From: DASZMJ01 sp035551935
GTDB taxonomy: Bacteria; Planctomycetota; Planctomycetia; Isosphaerales; Isosphaeraceae
Length of the DNA: 27,500 nt
NCBI GenBank assembly: GCA_035551935.1
Contig: DASZMJ010000129.1
Span: 1-27,500, forward strand
Reading direction: 5' to 3'
Shown here: in pieces, positions 8,657 through 16,725 of the stretch
Layout: each line of letters starts with the position of its first letter
How positions within the stretch are numbered: position 1 is the first letter of the stretch
The notes under the pieces: generated by a model
What the model was told of the DNA's origin: nothing
Seen by the model: the letters and a program-made list of their open reading frames with translations, nothing else
Databases searched by the model: none
Made by a program: the position numbers and the translations under genes

Positions 8657-10905
8657 GGCGATCGCGCGGCGGCCTATGCGTGCTTTTCGTTTTCTCATGG
8701 GCCGCCGCGCTCCGGGCGCAGGAGGCGGACCGATCGACCTTGACGCTCGACCGCGTCCTCGGCGGCGAGTTCGCGCCCGAGGGGTTCGGCCCGGCGCGGT
8801 GGCGGGAGAAGGGCGATGCGTACACGACCCTCGAACACGCCGAGGGGGGCAAGGGCCGCGAGCTCGTCCGCTTCGAGACGGCGACCGGCCGCCGCGAGGT
8901 GCTCGTGGGGGCGGAGAAACTCGTCCCGGTGGGGGCCGACCGGCCGCTGGAGATCGAGGACTACGCGTGGTCGGACGACGGCGCGAAGCTCCTGATCTTC
9001 ACCAACTCCCGGCGCGTTTGGCGCCTGCACACGCGGGGCGATTTCTGGGTGCTCGACCTCAACGACGGCGGCCTCCGCAAGCTCGGCGGCGACGCGCCCG
9101 AGGCCACCCTCATGTTCGCCAAGTTCGCGCCCGACGGCCGCCGCGTCGCCTTTGTGCGCGCGAATGACCTCTACGTCGAGGACCCCGACGGCCACGTCAC
9201 TCGCCTGACGCGCGACGGCTCGCCCTCGCGGAGCAACGGCACGTTCGACTGGGTCTATGAGGAAGAGTTCTCGCTCCGCGACGGCTTCCGCTGGAGCCCC
9301 GACGGCAAGTCCATCGCCTACTGGCAGGTCGACGACGCGGGCGTCAAGGAATATGTGCTGGTCAATACGACCGAGGACATGTATCCGAAACTTACCAGCG
9401 TCCCCTATCCGAAGGTGGGACAGGTCAACCCGAGCTGCCGCGTCGGGGTCGTCTCGGCCGACGGCGGCGAGACGCGCTGGATGGAAGTGCCGGGCGACCC
9501 ACGCGACCATTACATCGCGCGCGTGGAGTGGGCGGCGAATTCGGACGAGCTGGTGCTCCAGCACCTCAACCGGCTCCAGAATACGGATGAAGTGATGCTG
9601 GCCGATGCCCGCTCGGGCAAGGTCCGGACGGTCCTGGCCGAGCACGATGATGCCTGGGTCGACGTGACGGACGAACTCCACTGGCTCGACGGCGGCCGCC
9701 GCTTCACCTGGCCGAGCGAGCGCGACGGCTGGCGGCGGCTCTACGACGCCCCCCGCGACGGCGGCAAGGGCCCGCGCGCGATCACGCCGCCGGACTGCGA
9801 CGTGATCGACGTCCTCCGCGTCGATGACCGCGACGGTGTCGTCGACTACATCGCCGCGCCCGACGACCCGACCCGCCGCTACCTCTTCCGCGCCCCGCTC
9901 GACGGCTCGTCCGCACCGCGACGCCTCACCCCGGCTGATCGTCCCGGCACGCATTCGTACCAGATCTCGCCCGATGGCCGCTGGGCCTTCCACACGTATT
10001 CCTCCTTCGATCGGCCGCCGATTGTTGAGCTGGTGAGCCTGCCCGACCACGCCGTCGTCCGCACGCTCGCTTCCAACGCGAAGGCCATCGAAAACCTCGC
10101 GGCGTTGACGCCCTGCGCGACCGAGTTCTTCCGGGTCGACATCGGCGCGGGGGTCGTGCTCGACGGCTGGTGCATCAAGCCGCCGGGGTTCGACCCGTCG
10201 AAGAAGTACCCGGTCCTCGTCCACGTCTACGGCGAGCCGGCGATGCAAGTCGTGGTCGACCAGTGGGACGGCCACGCCGCGCTCTGGCACCGGATGCTCG
10301 CCCAGCGCGGCTACGTCGTGCTCTGCGTCGACAACCGCGGCACGCCCTCGCCGCGCGGCCGGGCCTGGCGCAAGAGCGTGTATCGGCAGATCGGCACCCT
10401 CGCCGCGCGCGACCAGGCCGAGGCCCTCCGCGCCCTCGAGGCGCGCTGGCCGTGGATCGACCGCGATCGGGTCGGCGTCTGGGGCTGGAGCGGCGGCGGG
10501 TCGATGAGCCTCAACGCCATCTTCCGCTACCCCGGGCTCTACCGCACCGCGATCGCCGTGGCCGCCGTCCCCGACCAGCGGCTTTACGACACGATCTATC
10601 AGGAGCGCTACATGGGCCTGCCGGCCGACAACCCCGACGGCTACCGCGAGGGGTCGCCGATCACCCACGCCGGCAACCTCCGCGGCAACCTCCTTGTGAT
10701 CCACGGCACCGGCGACGACAACTGCCATTACCAGGGTTGCGAGCGCCTGATCGACGCCCTCGTCGCCGCGGGGAAACCCTTCACGATGATGGCCTACCCC
10801 AATCGCACCCACTCCATCAGCGAAGGCCCCGGCACCACCCGGCACCTCTTCGCGCTGATGACCCGCTACCTCGAGCAGAACCTCCCCCCGGGCCCGCGCG
10901 AGTAG
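8653..10905 (+). CDS. Dipeptidyl peptidase IV, S9 family serine protease
   Basis: Exported 750-residue prolyl-oligopeptidase-family enzyme that should remove N-terminal dipeptides, typically X-Pro or X-Ala. A signal peptide (1-22) precedes a DPP IV-type beta-propeller. This carries DWVYEEEF at 199-206, the double-Glu motif that anchors the free N-terminus of the substrate in true DPP IV enzymes. The C-terminal alpha/beta-hydrolase has the nucleophile elbow GWSGG with S613, D688 in HGTGDDN, and H720 in NRTHS. Human DPP IV has GWSYGG, so Gly replaces Tyr after the nucleophile. The length matches the family. ATG 8653 overlaps the upstream stop and has a perfect GGAGGAA ribosome site 6 bases before it. 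It is the last gene of the operon, and a long hairpin follows at 10924. Confidence 0.95.
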   Translation: MRRSRGGLCVLFVFSWAAALRAQEADRSTLTLDRVLGGEFAPEGFGPARWREKGDAYTTLEHAEGGKGRELVRFETATGRREVLVGAEKLVPVGADRPLEIEDYAWSDDGAKLLIFTNSRRVWRLHTRGDFWVLDLNDGGLRKLGGDAPEATLMFAKFAPDGRRVAFVRANDLYVEDPDGHVTRLTRDGSPSRSNGTFDWVYEEEFSLRDGFRWSPDGKSIAYWQVDDAGVKEYVLVNTTEDMYPKLTSVPYPKVGQVNPSCRVGVVSADGGETRWMEVPGDPRDHYIARVEWAANSDELVLQHLNRLQNTDEVMLADARSGKVRTVLAEHDDAWVDVTDELHWLDGGRRFTWPSERDGWRRLYDAPRDGGKGPRAITPPDCDVIDVLRVDDRDGVVDYIAAPDDPTRRYLFRAPLDGSSAPRRLTPADRPGTHSYQISPDGRWAFHTYSSFDRPPIVELVSLPDHAVVRTLASNAKAIENLAALTPCATEFFRVDIGAGVVLDGWCIKPPGFDPSKKYPVLVHVYGEPAMQVVVDQWDGHAALWHRMLAQRGYVVLCVDNRGTPSPRGRAWRKSVYRQIGTLAARDQAEALRALEARWPWIDRDRVGVWGWSGGGSMSLNAIFRYPGLYRTAIAVAAVPDQRLYDTIYQERYMGLPADNPDGYREGSPITHAGNLRGNLLVIHGTGDDNCHYQGCERLIDALVAAGKPFTMMAYPNRTHSISEGPGTTRHLFALMTRYLEQNLPPGPRE

Positions 10906-10923
10906 GGCGGTCCCCGCCCGGGT

Positions 10924-10989
10924 CGTAGGGCGTGTGCAACACGCCAACGCCTTCGTCGGGCGAATTCGGCGTGTTGCACACGCCCTACG
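10924..10989. repeat. Long intergenic hairpin 1 (22-bp perfect arms)
   Basis: The arms 10924-10945 and 10968-10989 are perfect reverse complements around a 22-base loop. Each arm also holds its own smaller palindrome, GGCGTGTGCAACACGCC on the left. The element fills most of the 88-bp gap between two convergent genes and ends 4 bp before the stop of the amidohydrolase. It begins with TCGTAGGG (10923-10930), as the hairpin near 25.0 kb does. There is no T-tract on either side. It may act as a bidirectional transcription barrier or be a mobile REP/MITE-like element. Confidence 0.85.
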
Positions 10990-10993
10990 GGGC

Positions 10994-12766
10994 TCACTCG
11001 AAGACGAGAGTGCCGAACTTGCGGAAGTCGTGGAAGCTCGACCCGACGGGGGCCCAGGTCCAGCGGGTGGTCGTGTCGTTGTCGTAGTCGACGCGGTAGA
11101 AGTTCGCCCGCCAGCGGGTCCCCGCCTTCGGAGGGACGTTGCGCAAGGGAGTCAGCAATTCGAACGGGAGGAAGACCTCGGCCTTCCAGCGCTTCACCTC
11201 GGCGCCGGACTTGACGGGACCGCCGACGGCCGACGTGGCCTTGCGCGTCTTGCGGCCGCCCTCGTAGTGCCAGGGACGCCAGCCGAGGAACTTGTCGTCG
11301 AGGTTGGGGCAGAGGATCGGCAGCTCGCGGTTCAGGGGGGAGATCTCGTACTCGAAATAGATCGGGTCGCGCTCGTCGGGCCAGAGGAAGACCTCGAAGA
11401 TGTCCTCGGTCCAGAGGTTCGCGAAGTCCTCGGTCATCGTCGCGGTGAGCTTCGCGTCGGTCGCATCCATGAGAGCATAGAGGCCCTTCTTCGAGTACAG
11501 GACCTTGACCTTCGTCTCGTACGGCAGGCCCGACGGCGTCCGCGACGGGATCGTCTCCCAATCGGCCTTCGCCCAAGGCGCGGCCGAGCCGTCGCCCGTG
11601 ACCTCGAAGTCGTCGGTCGGCCGGACGCGCAGGGTTTTCCGGGCCTCATCACCCTTGGCCTCGATGCCGAGGATGCGTTCGGCGTTCTTGGAATAGACCT
11701 TCGCGAGCACGTCGTCGGGCAGGAAGATGCCGTAGATGTTCCAGAAGCCCTGGCGGTGGTGGCTGGCGGAGCAGTCGAAGTATTCGTCGTCGGTCTCGAG
11801 GAAGCGGTAGTAGATGCGATAGGCGTCGCGGTTCGGCGGGGTGTCGGTGCCGAAGAGGATGCGGTCCTGGTATTTGAGGAAGAACCGCCGCGACGAGTAG
11901 GGCTGGCGGCCGAGCTCGGAGATGCGGGCGTCGATGTCCACGACCATGTTCGGGAAGCGGTCGAGCTTGTCGGCGACCGCGGCCAGGTCCTCGGCGTCGT
12001 TGCCGAAGTGGGTGTTGATGAAGGTGACGTCGGGGTGCTTGGCGATGACGCGATGGAGCTGGTCGAGCAGGTCCTGCCGGCTCGGGTAGTTCGGGCCGTA
12101 GAAGAGCCACTCGGGGTGCTCGTTCAGCTCGTGCCAGCGCTCGTTGAAGCGGTCGAGCGGGGTGAAGAAGGCGGCGGGGTCGGCCGTGTGGATCAAGACC
12201 GGCCGCTTGTGCCTGGCGCAGGCCTCCCAGACGGGCTCGAGCTTCGGGTCATCGACCGGCATGAGGCGGCCGTCCTTGTAGCGGACGCCGAGGCCGAGGA
12301 CCTTGTGGAACTTGAGCCCTTTGGCGCCGGCGCGGAAGCTCTCCTCGAGCCGCGCGGCCTCGCGACGGCCCCAGTCGTCGTCGTCGACGCCGGCGAAGTT
12401 GGTGAGCGCAAAGGTGATGAATCGGCCGGGATGGGCCTTGTCGAGGGCGTCGAGCGTCTCCTTCAGCCGGTCGCCCCAGCCGCCGTCGAGGTTGACCACC
12501 GTCCGCACCCCGGCCGCGTCCATCTCGGCGAGATACGTGTTCACGACCTCGGGCGTGAGCCGCCCCTTGCCGCCGCCGAGGTGGTTGTGCACGTCGACGA
12601 CCGGGAACTTCGGCCGGTCGCCGGCCGTCGCCTTCGTCACCATCATCGACCGCGGCTCCCAGTCGCGGAGCTTCAGGTTCCGGATGTCGCCCGGCTCGTC
12701 GGCCCGCGCGATCCCGCTCGCGACGGCGAGCACGACGAGGGAGACAGGTAGCTTGCGTGTGGTCAT
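10994..12766 (-). CDS. Exported amidohydrolase (PF04909-type) with CBM9-like C-terminal domain
   Basis: Protein of 590 residues with a signal peptide (1-22, ending IARA). A metal-dependent TIM-barrel amidohydrolase follows. Ligand candidates are H60 and H62 (VHNHLG), H193 (LIHTADP), H253 (NTHFGN) and D308 (FGTDTP). Relatives decarboxylate or hydrolyse small carboxylates and lactones; the substrate here is unknown. Residues about 395-590 resemble the CBM9-like sandwich fold (WTEDIFEVFLWPDERDP, and the closing FRKFGTLVFE), which binds sugars in xylanases and cellobiose dehydrogenases. The fusion suggests the enzyme is held near a polysaccharide or glycoconjugate. ATG 12766 starts the signal peptide directly; the ribosome site is weak. 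It is convergent with the peptidase and divergent from the Gly-rich gene. Confidence 0.86.
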   Translation of the reverse strand: MTTRKLPVSLVVLAVASGIARADEPGDIRNLKLRDWEPRSMMVTKATAGDRPKFPVVDVHNHLGGGKGRLTPEVVNTYLAEMDAAGVRTVVNLDGGWGDRLKETLDALDKAHPGRFITFALTNFAGVDDDDWGRREAARLEESFRAGAKGLKFHKVLGLGVRYKDGRLMPVDDPKLEPVWEACARHKRPVLIHTADPAAFFTPLDRFNERWHELNEHPEWLFYGPNYPSRQDLLDQLHRVIAKHPDVTFINTHFGNDAEDLAAVADKLDRFPNMVVDIDARISELGRQPYSSRRFFLKYQDRILFGTDTPPNRDAYRIYYRFLETDDEYFDCSASHHRQGFWNIYGIFLPDDVLAKVYSKNAERILGIEAKGDEARKTLRVRPTDDFEVTGDGSAAPWAKADWETIPSRTPSGLPYETKVKVLYSKKGLYALMDATDAKLTATMTEDFANLWTEDIFEVFLWPDERDPIYFEYEISPLNRELPILCPNLDDKFLGWRPWHYEGGRKTRKATSAVGGPVKSGAEVKRWKAEVFLPFELLTPLRNVPPKAGTRWRANFYRVDYDNDTTTRWTWAPVGSSFHDFRKFGTLVFE

Positions 12767-12954
12767 CGAAGTTCGTCCCGTTCGCCCTTGAGGATGCCTC
12801 CGATCGGCTCGACGGCGAGCCTACTCGGCGCGGCCGGGCGACGCCAGTGCCGGGCGAAGCGGCGGCATGCCCCTTGCGTCCGAGACCGGGTACGGACGAC
12901 CTCCGGGCGCGGCCGTCGTGCCCGAGGGATCATGAGTCGGAGCGGAGTCCTACC

Positions 12955-13263
12955 ATGTCGACACGATCGACCCAGAAGGCCCGGGACCCGAAGAATACCG
13001 GGCAAGGCGCGGAGGGGATGGGGGGCCAGCCGGACGACAACCCTCGCGACATCGCCGGAGGCGGTTCGGGCCGGACGACCGACGACCGCGGCGGCGGCAC
13101 CGGCCCCATCCCCGGCGCCTTCGGCGGCGGGCCTGGCGGCGTGACCGAAGGCGGCCCGGCCGGCGACGAGACCGTCGGCGTCCACGGCGACAAGGCCGCC
13201 ACCGAGAACCTCAATGCCCAGGCCGAACGGCCGCGGGACGGCGGCCATCCGGCCGGGTCGTGA
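12955..13263 (+). CDS. Small Gly-rich low-complexity protein, function unknown
   Basis: Predicted soluble protein of 102 residues, starting MSTRSTQKARDPKNTG, rich in Gly, Asp, Pro and Thr. It lacks hydrophobic segments, Cys or a recognisable domain, so it is probably disordered. ATG 12955 has a GGAG ribosome site 8 bases upstream. It lies 52 bp before the glycosyltransferase gene and could be co-transcribed with it. I do not recognise the family. The composition resembles stress-associated hydrophilic proteins, but nothing specific supports that. The gene call rests on the ribosome site and position, so it could be a chance open frame in GC-rich DNA. Confidence 0.5.
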   Translation: MSTRSTQKARDPKNTGQGAEGMGGQPDDNPRDIAGGGSGRTTDDRGGGTGPIPGAFGGGPGGVTEGGPAGDETVGVHGDKAATENLNAQAERPRDGGHPAGS

Positions 13264-13315
13264 ACCCGTCCTGGCACGACGTTTTCCCGCGTCGGGCGGG
13301 CTGAGAGGAGGCACG

Positions 13316-14197
13316 ATGGAGAGCCACGACCCCCGCGTCTCGGTCGTGATGATCACCTACAACCGTCGCGACGAGGCGATCCGGACCCTGGCGCGGCTCA
13401 TCGAGCTGCCCGAGCGGCCCAGGATCGTCGTCGTCGACAATGCCTCGACCGACGGCACGGCGGCGGCGATCCGTTCCGAGTTCGCGGGCAAGGACGTCGA
13501 GGTCGTGGAGGCCGGCGCGAACCTCGGGGCGGCCGGCCGGAACGTCGGCGCGAGGCACGTCGAAACCCCATATATTGCCTTCTGCGACGACGACACCTGG
13601 TGGGAGCCCGGCATGCTCCGCCGCGCCGCGGACCTCTTCGACGCCCACCCGAAGCTCGCCGTGATCATCGGCCGGACCCTGGTCGGGCCCGAGGAGCTCG
13701 AGGACCCGATCTGCCGCGAGCTGGAGGAGAGCCCCTTGCCGAGGGAGGAGGGGATGCCGGGTCCTCCGGTGCTGGGGTTCCTGGCGGGGGCCTCGGTGCT
13801 CCGCCGCGCCGCCTTCCTCGAGGTCGGCGGGTTCGACCCGCTCGTGCTCATCAACGGCGAGGAGGAGTGGGTCGCCGTCGAGCTGGCCGCGCGCGGCCAC
13901 TGGCTCTGCTACGTGCCCGAGCTGGTCGTGCATCACCACCCCTCGGCCGTCCGAGACGTCCACGCCCGCCGCTGGCAAGGGGTCCGCAACACCCTCTGGT
14001 TCCTCTGGCTCCGCCGCCCCTGGCCGAGCGCCTTGCGGCGGACCTGGCGGCTCGTGCGGGAGGTGCCCCGCGACCGCGCCACGCGGCGCGGCTTCGCCGC
14101 GGCCCTGACGGGCCTGCCGAGGCTCTTGCCGAGGCGACGGGTCGTGCCCCCCGCGGTCGAGCGGGCCCTCCGCCTGCTCGACCCGCGCTCTTCGTAG
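13316..14197 (+). CDS. Glycosyltransferase family 2
   Basis: GT-A fold glycosyltransferase of 293 residues, opening with the GT2 beta strand VSVVMITYNRRDE (8-20). DNASTDG at 41-47 binds the nucleotide, and the metal-binding triad is DDD at 91-93 (FCDDDTWWEPG). An acceptor-side acidic motif GEEEW lies at 181-185, followed by HHHPS at 206-210. The layout resembles rhamnosyl- or galactosyl-transferases of surface polysaccharide synthesis; donor and acceptor are unknown. There is no membrane segment, so it acts in the cytoplasm or at the inner membrane face. ATG 13316 has a GAGAGGAGG ribosome site. The next gene, a deacetylase, starts 29 bp downstream. Together they suggest a small surface-glycan pair. 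Confidence 0.9.
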   Translation: MESHDPRVSVVMITYNRRDEAIRTLARLIELPERPRIVVVDNASTDGTAAAIRSEFAGKDVEVVEAGANLGAAGRNVGARHVETPYIAFCDDDTWWEPGMLRRAADLFDAHPKLAVIIGRTLVGPEELEDPICRELEESPLPREEGMPGPPVLGFLAGASVLRRAAFLEVGGFDPLVLINGEEEWVAVELAARGHWLCYVPELVVHHHPSAVRDVHARRWQGVRNTLWFLWLRRPWPSALRRTWRLVREVPRDRATRRGFAAALTGLPRLLPRRRVVPPAVERALRLLDPRSS

Positions 14198-14212
14198 GGT
14201 CCCGTAGGACCC
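14197..14212 (+). promoter_or_regulatory. Small hairpin between glycosyltransferase stop and deacetylase ribosome site
   Basis: GGGTCC and GGACCC (6 bp) pair around CGTA. The hairpin starts on the last base of the glycosyltransferase stop and ends just before the GAGGGGAAA ribosome site of the deacetylase. It is preceded by TCGTAGGG, the same lead found on the long hairpins near 10.9 and 25.0 kb. It may affect translational coupling or be a fragment of that repeat family. Confidence 0.4.
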
Positions 14213-14226
14213 GAGGGGAAAGGCCG

Positions 14227-15378
14227 TTGTTCTTCGACGACGACATCAAGGGCGACTGCCTCCCCCGCGGGACCGTCGCCTTGACCTACGACGACGGGCC
14301 GGGCGAGTCGGCTGGCGAGGGACCGGGGCCACACACCGGGGCGCTGGGCCGTTACCTGCATGACGAGGGCATCCGGGCCACCTTCTTCGTCGTGGGCCAC
14401 CACGTCGGGCGCCACCGCGACTCGGTCACCGCCCTGTACGAGTGGGGCCACCTCGTCGGCAACCACACAGATTCCCACCCCGGCCTCGTCGCCCTGGCCG
14501 AGTCGGGTGGGGACGTCGTCGGCGAGGTCGCGCGCACCGAGGGCTTGTTGCGGACGATCACCGACGACACGATGAGGTACTTTCGGGCTCCGTACGGCAA
14601 CTGGCGGCAGACGATCGAAGTCGAGCCGGGGGTCCGTCGCGACCGGCCCGACTCGATCGTGGCGGCGATCCTCAACGCCAGCGGCAAGTTCCCGCACGTG
14701 GTCGGGCCCTTCAACTGGGACATCGTCGCCGAGGACTGGGAGTGCTGGCGCCTGGGCGTCTCCCCCGAGGAGGCCGCCCGCCGCTACGTCGCCGAGTTCG
14801 AGCGCGTCGGTCGGGGCCTGGTGCTCATGCACGACAGCTCGGAGGACGACGCGCTGCGCCCGAGGAACCAGACGTATCTCATGACCCGGGCGATGGTCCC
14901 CGAGCTGAAGCGGCGCGGCTATCGGTTCGTCCGGCTCGACGAGGTCCCCCAGGCCCGCACCGCCGCGCTCGTCCGCTCCCAGGTCGTCCTGGCCGATGAG
15001 GACGGCCGCCCCCTGGCCCTCGACCCGGCCGGGAGCGACCAGATCGCCCCGGACGCCTCCGAGGACGCCGCGCGCCTCCCGTTCGGCGTGGCGCCCCTGT
15101 CGGACGGCCACTTCGCCCTCCGCGCCCGCAACGGCCTGTTCCTCTCCCTGCCCGACGACGGCCCGGTCACTGCCGCGAGCGAGGCGTCCGGCCCCCGCGA
15201 ATCCTTCGCCCTCGAAGCCCTCGGCGCGCCCGGCTTCGCGATCCGTTGCGCCACCGGCGGCTATCTCACCCTGACCGACACCCCGCTCGGCCCCCGCCTC
15301 GCCGCGACCCCTCGCCGTCGCGATCGGCTCGCCTTCTCCGCCCAGCCAGTCCACTTGCCTCATCAAATCAATTTTTAA
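14227..15378 (+). CDS. Polysaccharide deacetylase (NodB fold, CE4) with beta-trefoil-like tail, TTG start
   Basis: Carbohydrate esterase family 4 protein of 383 residues. Motif 1 is TYDDG with D22 and D23. The metal ligands are H80 and H84 in NHTDSH. RAPYGNW (120-126), D165 (NWDIVAEDW) and H202 (VLMHDSS) complete the NodB motifs. It should remove N- or O-acetyl groups from a surface or cell-wall polysaccharide. Residues about 285-375 (HFALRARNGLFLSL, GGYLTL) look like a fascin-type beta-trefoil, probably for binding. No ATG precedes motif 1 in frame at a sensible distance. TTG 14227 follows a GAGGGGAAA ribosome site, so I chose it. There is no signal peptide, unlike most CE4 enzymes, so the start or the location of action may differ. 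The coding end turns abruptly AT-rich. Confidence 0.87.
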   Translation: MFFDDDIKGDCLPRGTVALTYDDGPGESAGEGPGPHTGALGRYLHDEGIRATFFVVGHHVGRHRDSVTALYEWGHLVGNHTDSHPGLVALAESGGDVVGEVARTEGLLRTITDDTMRYFRAPYGNWRQTIEVEPGVRRDRPDSIVAAILNASGKFPHVVGPFNWDIVAEDWECWRLGVSPEEAARRYVAEFERVGRGLVLMHDSSEDDALRPRNQTYLMTRAMVPELKRRGYRFVRLDEVPQARTAALVRSQVVLADEDGRPLALDPAGSDQIAPDASEDAARLPFGVAPLSDGHFALRARNGLFLSLPDDGPVTAASEASGPRESFALEALGAPGFAIRCATGGYLTLTDTPLGPRLAATPRRRDRLAFSAQPVHLPHQINF

Positions 15379-15404
15379 AAATATCATATCTTAAACGAAT
15401 TATT

Positions 15405-15420
15405 CAGCACTCAGCACTCA
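15405..15420. repeat. Short tandem repeat (CAGCACT twice) at a convergent gene end
   Basis: CAGCACT occurs twice in tandem followed by CA, overlapping the stop codon of the histidine kinase (15411-15413). It sits at the edge of a 40-bp AT-rich tract (15366-15405) between the convergent deacetylase and kinase genes. There is no clear hairpin. The AT tract contrasts sharply with the surrounding GC-rich DNA. Confidence 0.4.
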
Positions 15421-16724
15421 CCCCTTCTCTCCAATTCGAGGGTCACGAGCAGGCCCGGCCGCGCGTTGGCGGCCGAGGCGGTGCCGCCGTGCAAGGCCAG
15501 GGCGCGGCGGGTGATGGCCAGGCCGAGGCCGACGCCGCCGCTGGCGCGGCTGCGGTGGCCCTCGACGCGGAAGAAGGGCTCGAAGAGTGAGCCGAGCGCC
15601 TCGTCGGGGACGCCGGGGCCGTAGTCGCGGACGGAGATCGTGATGCGATGATCCTTGAGCGCGAGGTCGACGTCGACGACGGTCCCCTCGGGGGCGTGGC
15701 GGATGGCGTTGCGGAGGACGTTCTCGAAGGCGCGGCGCAGGAGCTCGCGGTCGCCGCGAACGACCGCCGCCGGGCCCCCGCCGCGGAGGTCGAGCCGGCA
15801 ACCCTTGGCCGCGGCCTCGATGGCGCAGTCGTCGACGACGGCCTGGAGGATCGTGTCGAGGCGGACGTCCTCGAACAGCCAGGCCGCGGGGTCCCCCTCG
15901 GCGCGGGTCAGCTCGAGCAGCTCGGCGACCAGCGCCGAGAGCCGGCCGACGTCGCGGTCGATGCGGTCGAGGGCGCCGTCGCGGTCGGGGCCCGACCGGG
16001 CCAGCGCGACGGCGAAGCCGAGCCGGGCCAGCGGCGACCGCAGCTCGTGCGAGACGTCCTGCAAGAGCCGGCGCTCGGCGGCCAGCAACGTCTCGATCCG
16101 GTTGGCCATCCGGTCGAACGCCGACGACAGCTCGCCGATCTCGTCGCGGCGGGCCGAGTGGGCGCGGGCCGAGAGGTCCCCCTGGCCGAACCGGTCGACG
16201 ACCCGCCGCAACGCCCGCAACGGCGCCGCGAGGTGGACGGCCAACGCCGCGCCCATGCCGACGATCACCAGCACGACCGCCCCGTAATACGGCAGGATGT
16301 CCGGCCCGTCGAACCACGGCGGGATGACGGTGATGAATCGGTACTGGCCGCCGGCATGCCGCCGGACGAAGACGACGCGGCCGTCGGGCAGGCGGCCGGG
16401 ATGGCCGTGGTGGCCGTGCTCGAATCGCAGCAGGCCGGAACGGTCGACACCGCTGACCAGGTCGCGGCCGTCGGGGTCGGTCAGGTAGTGCTCGCCGGGG
16501 AGGTTGGCGTCGAGCCGCCGGAGGTAGGCCGCGAGCCGGGTCGTCCCGCCTTCCTCGAAGGCGCGGCAGGCGTCGGCCTCGGCCAGGGCGACGAGCCTCG
16601 GGAACGGGTCGGCCTCGCGCGGGCCCCGGCGCTGGAGCCCGCGATGGATCGCCCCATAGGCGACCAGCGACGCCGCGAACGTCCCGAGCGACCAGAAAAG
16701 GACCTTGGCGAAGATCGAGCGCAC
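15411..16724 (-). CDS. Sensor histidine kinase, CpxA-like, with His-cluster periplasmic domain
   Basis: Membrane histidine kinase of 437 residues starting with GTG at 16724. TM1 (about 7-27) and TM2 (about 143-165) flank a periplasmic sensor of roughly 115 residues. This contains FEHGHHGHPG at 101-110, with H103, H105, H106 and H108 a plausible metal site. HAMP (about 166-218) leads to the phospho-acceptor H226 in DVSHELRSPLARLG. The ATPase domain shows an N box with N335 and N339, a G1 box with D367 in DYGPG, and GGVGLGLAI at 396-404. All catalytic residues are present, so it should be active. It starts one base after the stop of the response regulator, so the two are co-translated. The signal is unknown; a metal or envelope stress is inferred from the His cluster and CpxA-like layout. 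Confidence 0.93.
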   Translation of the reverse strand: MRSIFAKVLFWSLGTFAASLVAYGAIHRGLQRRGPREADPFPRLVALAEADACRAFEEGGTTRLAAYLRRLDANLPGEHYLTDPDGRDLVSGVDRSGLLRFEHGHHGHPGRLPDGRVVFVRRHAGGQYRFITVIPPWFDGPDILPYYGAVVLVIVGMGAALAVHLAAPLRALRRVVDRFGQGDLSARAHSARRDEIGELSSAFDRMANRIETLLAAERRLLQDVSHELRSPLARLGFAVALARSGPDRDGALDRIDRDVGRLSALVAELLELTRAEGDPAAWLFEDVRLDTILQAVVDDCAIEAAAKGCRLDLRGGGPAAVVRGDRELLRRAFENVLRNAIRHAPEGTVVDVDLALKDHRITISVRDYGPGVPDEALGSLFEPFFRVEGHRSRASGGVGLGLAITRRALALHGGTASAANARPGLLVTLELERRGEC

Positions 16725-16725
16725 G

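Noticed and set aside
10924..10989. Intrinsic terminator with T-tract
   Set aside because: The hairpin is strong but neither strand has a T-run after it, so only a general barrier or repeat role can be proposed.
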